From assembly GCF_051131705.1 (NCBI RefSeq), contig NZ_CP180316.1, positions 2,976,001 through 3,040,000 of the forward strand: 64,000 nt of DNA, written 5' to 3'. The notes under the pieces are model-generated. The model made no database searches and had not been told where the DNA came from. It saw only the letters and a program-made list of their open reading frames with translations. Of this stretch, positions 59,208 through 64,000 are shown piece by piece. This DNA comes from Arthrobacter_M sp030063245 (GTDB taxonomy: Bacteria > Actinomycetota > Actinomycetes > Actinomycetales > Micrococcaceae). The first letter of the stretch is position 1. Each line of letters begins with the position of its first letter. A program made the position numbers and the translations under genes.

Positions 59208-61862
59208 CTACGTCCGTTTATACGTGACGGATTTACACCCCACTTCGGGGTTTCCCAAGCTGAATGGTGAAATGCCGATCCCGTAGATACACACTTTGTA
59301 TGTACCTTCCTTGGTCACGTTCACGCTGGTGCTGTAACCGTGGTTCCCTGGCATTCCCATGATCTGGTTCACATCCGGTCTGCTTCCGTTGGCGACAAAT
59401 GGGTAACCGATCCGGGTTCCATCCGGATAGCTGAGGTAGGTGTGGACCGCAATACTCGCGGCAGGCATGTCTCGATCCGCGGTCCATCCGTTTGCGCTAA
59501 TCGTCGCCCCCTTAGCCGTTTGGCTAACTGACACCGAATCGAGGTATCCGACCGTCAGGGCGGCAACTCCGGTGTTCACGGTTTTACAGTCCAGCAGGCT
59601 ATTACCCGTCGACAGCGGTGCAACAGCGAGGCCATACACACATACGCGATTGTCGCCGGCCGCGGAGACCGGGACTACGGCCTTGAAACCGTGCTTACCG
59701 GCAACACCAAACACCTGATTAACGCCCGGATATGCCTGATTCGCGGTAAAGGGGTAACTTTTTGTCGCACCGTCGGGGGACGTGACGTAAACATGCACCG
59801 GGATCGACGACGACGGCGCCCCGCCGTCATAGGACCAACCACTAACCGCAATCGACGCCGCGCCGACCGATTTCGTTACGATGGCCGAGTCCACATAACC
59901 AACAGGTGCGGGCGCGCCAGCGGCGAGCACATTCCGACAATCAAGCAGACTGTTACCGTAGGAAAACGCTGAGACCGCCAGACCATAGGTGCAAACACGA
60001 TAGGATCCGGCCGCCGAGATCGGAACCACGGCTTTAAAACCGTGGTTGCCGGCAACACTGAACATCTGGTTCACGCCCGGATAGGCCTGATTAGCCGTAA
60101 ACGGGTAGCTTTTTGTCGCACCGTCAGGGGACGTCACGTAAACATGGACCGGGATCGACGCCGACGGTGTCCCGCCGTCGTAGGACCACCCACTAACCGC
60201 AAGCGACGCGCCGCTCCCCGTTCGGGCGACGACAGCTGAGTCAACATACCCAACCGGCGATGGCGAACCATCAGCGAGCAATGTCTTACACCCCAATTGA
60301 GGATTGGCATTCTTGCCGATCGCGTAAACGCAGACCTCGTACTGGCCCGGCTGGGAAATTACCGTCGTTGCTTCGTAGCCGTGATTGGCACCGAACCCCA
60401 TGACCTGAGCCACATCCGGGCGGGCAACGCCAGCGACGGTGGCGAAGCTGGTTTTTGTGCCATCGGGCGCTGTAACGTACACGTGGGCAGGTATGGCGGC
60501 CTTCGTGTCAGCCATGTCAATTGCCCAGCCGCGAACCTTCAACGAAACCTTGCTACCCGTTTTGGCCACAGTGACGCTGTCAATTACACCTTGTGGCATG
60601 GGCGGGCTGGCAATTATCCTGACCTGCGCCGACGTGCTGGAAATTGAATCCACGGACACCTTCGTTCCAGCATGGGTGGTGAAGGTGCTGCCGGCCTGCC
60701 AGGTGAGGTTCGGGTTGTAATACCCCGCGAACGGGCGCGTATTCGGCGGGAGGATCAGCGAGCTGGCCACGGTGGCGCCGCCGCGCTGTACTACTTTGAC
60801 GCCCCGGTTGCCGTTGACCGCGAGCTTTGTGTCGTAACCGACAGGGAGGCGAAGTTCCAGGTAATAGACCTCACCGCTCTTCGGATCGGTGAATTTGACC
60901 GCCCGGTTTGCATCCGTGCCGGCCCAGGCTTTCAGGGTGTAACTCTTGGTCCCGGCTGCCACACCGGCATCAAAAATCTCGTTCCCCCGGCCAAAGCTGC
61001 CATAGTCCCAGAGGCTGGAGCTGATGGTGGGAAGATCCGGCTGGGCAAATCCCATCAGATCCATCGCGTCAGCGTATTCGCGGATGCTGCAGCTCGTATC
61101 GGCAAACCCGCCGGAGCCGTTCGATGCGACGTCGGAAGCGCCGCTGCCGCACTGCAGACTGTCCGCGTGCATGAGCCCGAGGACATGCCCGAACTCGTGA
61201 GCCATGACGTTATTGGAATACTGACCTGGCATCGGCATCAGAATCCGGCCTGTCAGGTTGCTCGCGCTCCCGCTCCAACCGGCGCCCAATGCACCTCCCG
61301 AAAGATTCGCCGTCGGGATGAAGACCACTAAGGCGGTATTGGACTGCGTAACCCAATTGAGCTCCCGCGTCACAGTGTCCATGATCTGCCCGTACGACTG
61401 GCCCGATGTAGCTGCTGAAGAGAAGCCGGTCACTGTGTTCACAACGGACATGGACAGCCTATTGTTGGACATCGTTTTCCAGTATGCGCTGGCGGCGTTG
61501 ACGGCGTCGGTTGCTGCGTTAACCGGGATCGAAGCTGCCTGCGTCGATGTTTGGTCCGCGAGCTTGACTGTAACGAGCTTGACCTTGATGTCACCGGTTC
61601 GGGAGAGTTGGGATTCGCCCTGAACAGCATCGAGCGGAAGGGCATCAGGGCTCTCGGACCCCGGAATGCCCTTGGCGACCTTGGAAGGCGGGGTTTCGAA
61701 GGTGTGCTCTGATCTGGGGGTTCCCTCCACCTTTTCCACGGGAACGGTCCCCGGAGTGGGGGGTGTCGCCGCATCGGCAGAGGCGGCTGAGGGAGCCAGA
61801 AGGAGGGTCGCCGAGACGGTCAGGGCAATAAGGAGCCCACCGGCTTGTCGGATCGCATGCAT
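59208..61862 (-). CDS. Secreted zinc metalloprotease with four C-terminal repeats
   Basis: About 884 residues. A signal peptide ends near ASADAATPP. The catalytic domain has NVMAHEFGHVLGLMHADSLQ, an HExxHxxxxxH zinc site, with AMDLMGFAQPDLPTI as the probable Met-turn (metzincin, gametolysin-like). Four repeats of about 105-112 residues fill the C-terminal half, each starting (V/L/Y)xDSx and carrying RGW/SGW, (V/T)YxxxPDG, a Y(P/V) Gly-rich stretch, HG(Y/F) and CxYxx(A/I). They resemble other secreted actinobacterial repeat domains. ATG 61862 is preferred over 61895. Extracellular proteolysis is likely; the target is unknown. Confidence 0.88.
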   Translation of the reverse strand: MHAIRQAGGLLIALTVSATLLLAPSAASADAATPPTPGTVPVEKVEGTPRSEHTFETPPSKVAKGIPGSESPDALPLDAVQGESQLSRTGDIKVKLVTVKLADQTSTQAASIPVNAATDAVNAASAYWKTMSNNRLSMSVVNTVTGFSSAATSGQSYGQIMDTVTRELNWVTQSNTALVVFIPTANLSGGALGAGWSGSASNLTGRILMPMPGQYSNNVMAHEFGHVLGLMHADSLQCGSGASDVASNGSGGFADTSCSIREYADAMDLMGFAQPDLPTISSSLWDYGSFGRGNEIFDAGVAAGTKSYTLKAWAGTDANRAVKFTDPKSGEVYYLELRLPVGYDTKLAVNGNRGVKVVQRGGATVASSLILPPNTRPFAGYYNPNLTWQAGSTFTTHAGTKVSVDSISSTSAQVRIIASPPMPQGVIDSVTVAKTGSKVSLKVRGWAIDMADTKAAIPAHVYVTAPDGTKTSFATVAGVARPDVAQVMGFGANHGYEATTVISQPGQYEVCVYAIGKNANPQLGCKTLLADGSPSPVGYVDSAVVARTGSGASLAVSGWSYDGGTPSASIPVHVYVTSPDGATKSYPFTANQAYPGVNQMFSVAGNHGFKAVVPISAAGSYRVCTYGLAVSAFSYGNSLLDCRNVLAAGAPAPVGYVDSAIVTKSVGAASIAVSGWSYDGGAPSSSIPVHVYVTSPDGATKSYPFTANQAYPGVNQVFGVAGKHGFKAVVPVSAAGDNRVCVYGLAVAPLSTGNSLLDCKTVNTGVAALTVGYLDSVSVSQTAKGATISANGWTADRDMPAASIAVHTYLSYPDGTRIGYPFVANGSRPDVNQIMGMPGNHGYSTSVNVTKEGTYKVCIYGIGISPFSLGNPEVGCKSVTYKRT

Positions 61863-62194
61863 TTGTTGTTCTTTCTGAAGGGCAGGGCAGGGCATTGAGA
61901 CATGTCGGACCTCCCCCGTGATGCTGGGATGGGTGCACGGGTTCCTGAAACCTGAAACCGGTAGAGTCTCGATCGAATAGTACAGTCAAATTGGTCAAAG
62001 TGCTGTCACGAAGCAATGCTCTGCAGGAGCAGAATGTACTTGTCATTGACAGGAGACCTGCGCCATAAGAATTCGCGCCGGAATCATCACCCTCCGGCCC
62101 GGCATGTGCGGTCAAAGGCCGCACGCCGGATAGTGTGTTTGTAGTGGCCCGTCCTCGTGGGGTTCACGATGGGGAGAAATGAAGGGATCCTACT
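61863..62194. other. Divergent intergenic region with hairpin
   Basis: About 330 nt between the metalloprotease and the lipoprotein gene. A hairpin lies at 62099-62129. AT-richer bits near 61970-62000 could hold promoters. No gene. Confidence 0.5.
62099..62129. promoter_or_regulatory. Hairpin upstream of the lipoprotein gene
   Basis: CCGGC-ATG-TGCGG (62099-62111) pairs with CCGCA-C-GCCGG (62119-62129) around TCAAAGG. No T-run follows. Operator or attenuator. Confidence 0.4.
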
Positions 62195-63265
62195 TTGAAT
62201 CGTCGCACCACGGGACGATGGCACGCGCTGCTTGTTGCCTGCAGCATCGCTATGCTCACGGCGTGCTCGGCGACGGCGGAGCCCGGGTCAGTGCGAGGCG
62301 CCCTCACAGCTGTCGGCGCTGGAACCGGACAACGGGCGATGGATGGATGGCGGGACGGTTGGGTCAAGGAAAACAAACGAGTGTCCCTTGCGTTTTCCCC
62401 CGACGGCGCTGACGTTGGGAAGAAGGCGCTATTCTCCGGCACTGCATATTTTGCCGTCACGGATGCGCCCCTGACCACCGGGGACATCTCGGACTCTAAG
62501 GCGTTTTGCGGACCGCAGGGCGCCTTTGCCGTCCCGACGGCGATCATCCCCATCGCGGTCGCCTACAATCTCGGGAACGTGAAGGACTTGCACCTGGACG
62601 CGGAGTCCCTGGCCGGGATTTTCAGCGGAGACATTACGAATTGGCGGGATGCCCGGATTGTGGCGCAGAATCCGCACATCTCAATTCCGGACCGCAAAAT
62701 CGTTCCCATTCATGCCGACGAGCCGTCCGCACTGACAGCGGCCTTTACTGCTTATCTGAACAAGAACGATGCGGGCGACTTGTCCCGCTCTCCCGGTGAC
62801 ACCCTCCCCGATGATACTGCCGGCCGTCGGGTAGACAAGCTTTCTGACCTGCCGCAGGCCCTCGACGATACGGCCGGATCCATTGGCTTCACAGACAGAG
62901 CATCCATCGGCACCCGTTTCAGTACGGCGCAACTGAAGTTTGGCTCGTCATACGGAAAGATGACAGACGACGCCCTCGATGCGTCGGTAGCAGCCGGCCA
63001 GCTGAGCGCGACCGCTGGCGGCGTGTCGATCTCCTTGGGTGACACCGATCAGGCGTACGCGCTCGGTGCCATAAATTATCAGGTCTTCTGCCACCAATAT
63101 CAGCCCGAGGCCCTGGCAACGCTCGTGCAATCATGGGCGAAGTACGTGTTGAGTGATTCAGGACAGCGGGCGGCGGCAAATTCGGCAGCCGCAACTTCCC
63201 CCGGCCCGGCGGCGGTTGCATCATCCCTGCGCCTCGTCGATGCGATCACCGTCGGGGGCCGCTAG
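62195..63265 (+). CDS. PstS-like substrate-binding lipoprotein
   Basis: A 356-residue protein with a TTG start (GAAGGGA upstream). The lipobox is ACSIAMLTACSATA. It has the type of phosphate-binding PstS proteins: FAVPTAIIPIAVAYNLGNVK, LAGIFSGDITNWRDARIVAQ, and a C-terminal YVLSDSGQRAAA. The usual TTTGSGA phosphate motif is not present: the corresponding region reads IPIHADEPSALTAAFTAYL. A pst transporter does not follow, so the ligand and role are open; it may have been co-opted. Confidence 0.8.
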   Translation: MNRRTTGRWHALLVACSIAMLTACSATAEPGSVRGALTAVGAGTGQRAMDGWRDGWVKENKRVSLAFSPDGADVGKKALFSGTAYFAVTDAPLTTGDISDSKAFCGPQGAFAVPTAIIPIAVAYNLGNVKDLHLDAESLAGIFSGDITNWRDARIVAQNPHISIPDRKIVPIHADEPSALTAAFTAYLNKNDAGDLSRSPGDTLPDDTAGRRVDKLSDLPQALDDTAGSIGFTDRASIGTRFSTAQLKFGSSYGKMTDDALDASVAAGQLSATAGGVSISLGDTDQAYALGAINYQVFCHQYQPEALATLVQSWAKYVLSDSGQRAAANSAAATSPGPAAVASSLRLVDAITVGGR

Positions 63266-63328
63266 CCGGTGAACACAGCCTCATCCGCCCGACACGGCCT
63301 TTACATTGAACACCAGCATCGGAGATCC

Positions 63329-64000
63329 ATGTCGACCGCCATCGGAAAGCAGGCCGGGACTGCGAATAAAACCCGGAGGTCACCCGCGGCAGTCTTCCTT
63401 GGGTTGTTCATATTTTTTTCGCTCGCGTTCAGCCTGTGGGCCGTGGCAACGCCGCTGATGGGCTACCCGGACGAACCAGCCCACACGATCAAGGCTGCGG
63501 CGGTTGTCAGGGGTGAGGTGACGGTTCCGCCGGGCCAGTCGTTCGGTCACGGTGTCCACGTCATCGTTCCGGCATACATCGCGAACCTGCCGGCTCAGAC
63601 GTGCTTCGCTTTTCAGCGCGCAGTGCCGGCCGATTGCGCACCGCCGGTACCGGGCAACGACACCTATGACGCCATCGCGGTAACATCGGCCGGAACCTAC
63701 AACCCCATGTATTACTGGATCGTGGGCCTGCCAAGCCTGGTGATGACCGGCGCCCCGGCTATCTATGCCATGCGCATTGTCAGTGCCCTGCTGTCGGCCG
63801 TCTTCTTCGCCGCCGGGTTTACGGCACTTCTGCAGCTCCGACGACCCGGGTGGCCCGTGATCGCCGCAGCCGTCGCCATAACCCCTATGACGCTGTTCCT
63901 GGGCTCCGGGATCAATCCAAATTCCATTGAAATAGGGACCACGGTCGCCCTCTTTTGCGGGCTACTGGTTGTGCTCGATAATTCCCGTGGGCTCGCCCGG
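63329..64000 (+). CDS. DUF2142-family membrane protein, 3' truncated
   Basis: The first 224 residues are visible; the window ends inside the gene. AVFLGLFIFFSLAFSLWAVA is the first helix, then GYPDEPAHTIKAAAV and YNPMYYWIVGLPSLVM, typical of DUF2142 membrane proteins related to glycosyltransferases for surface polysaccharides. GGAG precedes ATG by 5 nt. It follows the lipoprotein gene by 63 nt. Confidence 0.85.
   Translation, partial: MSTAIGKQAGTANKTRRSPAAVFLGLFIFFSLAFSLWAVATPLMGYPDEPAHTIKAAAVVRGEVTVPPGQSFGHGVHVIVPAYIANLPAQTCFAFQRAVPADCAPPVPGNDTYDAIAVTSAGTYNPMYYWIVGLPSLVMTGAPAIYAMRIVSALLSAVFFAAGFTALLQLRRPGWPVIAAAVAITPMTLFLGSGINPNSIEIGTTVALFCGLLVVLDNSRGLAR

Overview
The window is high-GC actinobacterial chromosome, most like Arthrobacter and its relatives in the Micrococcaceae. 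Pointers are a fused (Kgd-type) 2-oxoglutarate dehydrogenase, a SigR/RsrA mycothiol-type redox switch, the 24-residue ribosomal protein bL37, a SAM-IV riboswitch, DUF4193, a tmRNA ending its tag in FALAA, and a Tad pilus locus. The genus is inference; no rRNA is present.

Region 1 (1-9.4 kb): the 3' part of kgd, a GDSL-like protein without the GDSL serine, a DUF2231-Rieske protein, ChaB and GNAT proteins, a DUF4097-PadR pair, bL37, and a three-gene run of Cys-containing HTH regulator, membrane protein and group 3 truncated haemoglobin. Region 2 (9.4-24.5 kb): sigR-rsrA with a matching SigR promoter, an amino-acid permease pseudogene split by an intact ISL3 element, gntK-gntP, doxX, aroA-rsgA-hisN, a SAM-IV riboswitch ahead of a cysteine-desulfurase-like gene, a methyltransferase, and mntH-mntR. 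Region 3 (24.5-38.2 kb): an acyl-CoA synthetase with a YrdB-like protein, DUF4193, a histidine phosphatase overlapped by an NnrD-like gene that lacks a normal start, RNase J, an HTH/seven-helix membrane pair, a dead zinc alcohol dehydrogenase and two alpha/beta hydrolases. Region 4 (38.4-47.6 kb): ssrA, a GH3 enzyme, ctaG, smpB, an M23 hydrolase, ftsX, ftsE, a YbdK-type ligase and prfB, joining trans-translation with the FtsEX wall-hydrolase system.

Region 5 (47.6-59 kb) is the most unusual. A tad locus (tadA, tadB, tadC, a pilin-like gene, two tadE, tadG-like) has its ATPase gene tadA cut in two by a 6.5-kb integrative element. An 11-bp direct repeat marks the junctions, a large serine integrase lies beside one end, and precise excision would restore tadA in frame. 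The element also carries a resolvase broken by a 7-bp tandem duplication next to a res-like site, a small membrane protein, an IS110-family insertion with a long 5' non-coding segment that may encode a bridge RNA, an HNH endonuclease and an Ala/Gln-rich membrane protein. Region 6 (59-64 kb) holds a secreted zinc metalloprotease with four C-terminal repeats, a PstS-like lipoprotein and the start of a DUF2142 membrane protein.

Across the window, short tandem repeats occur both between genes and inside coding sequence, where they make low-complexity inserts or tails in otherwise ordinary enzymes (AroA, methyltransferase, globin, GntP, phosphatase, NnrD).
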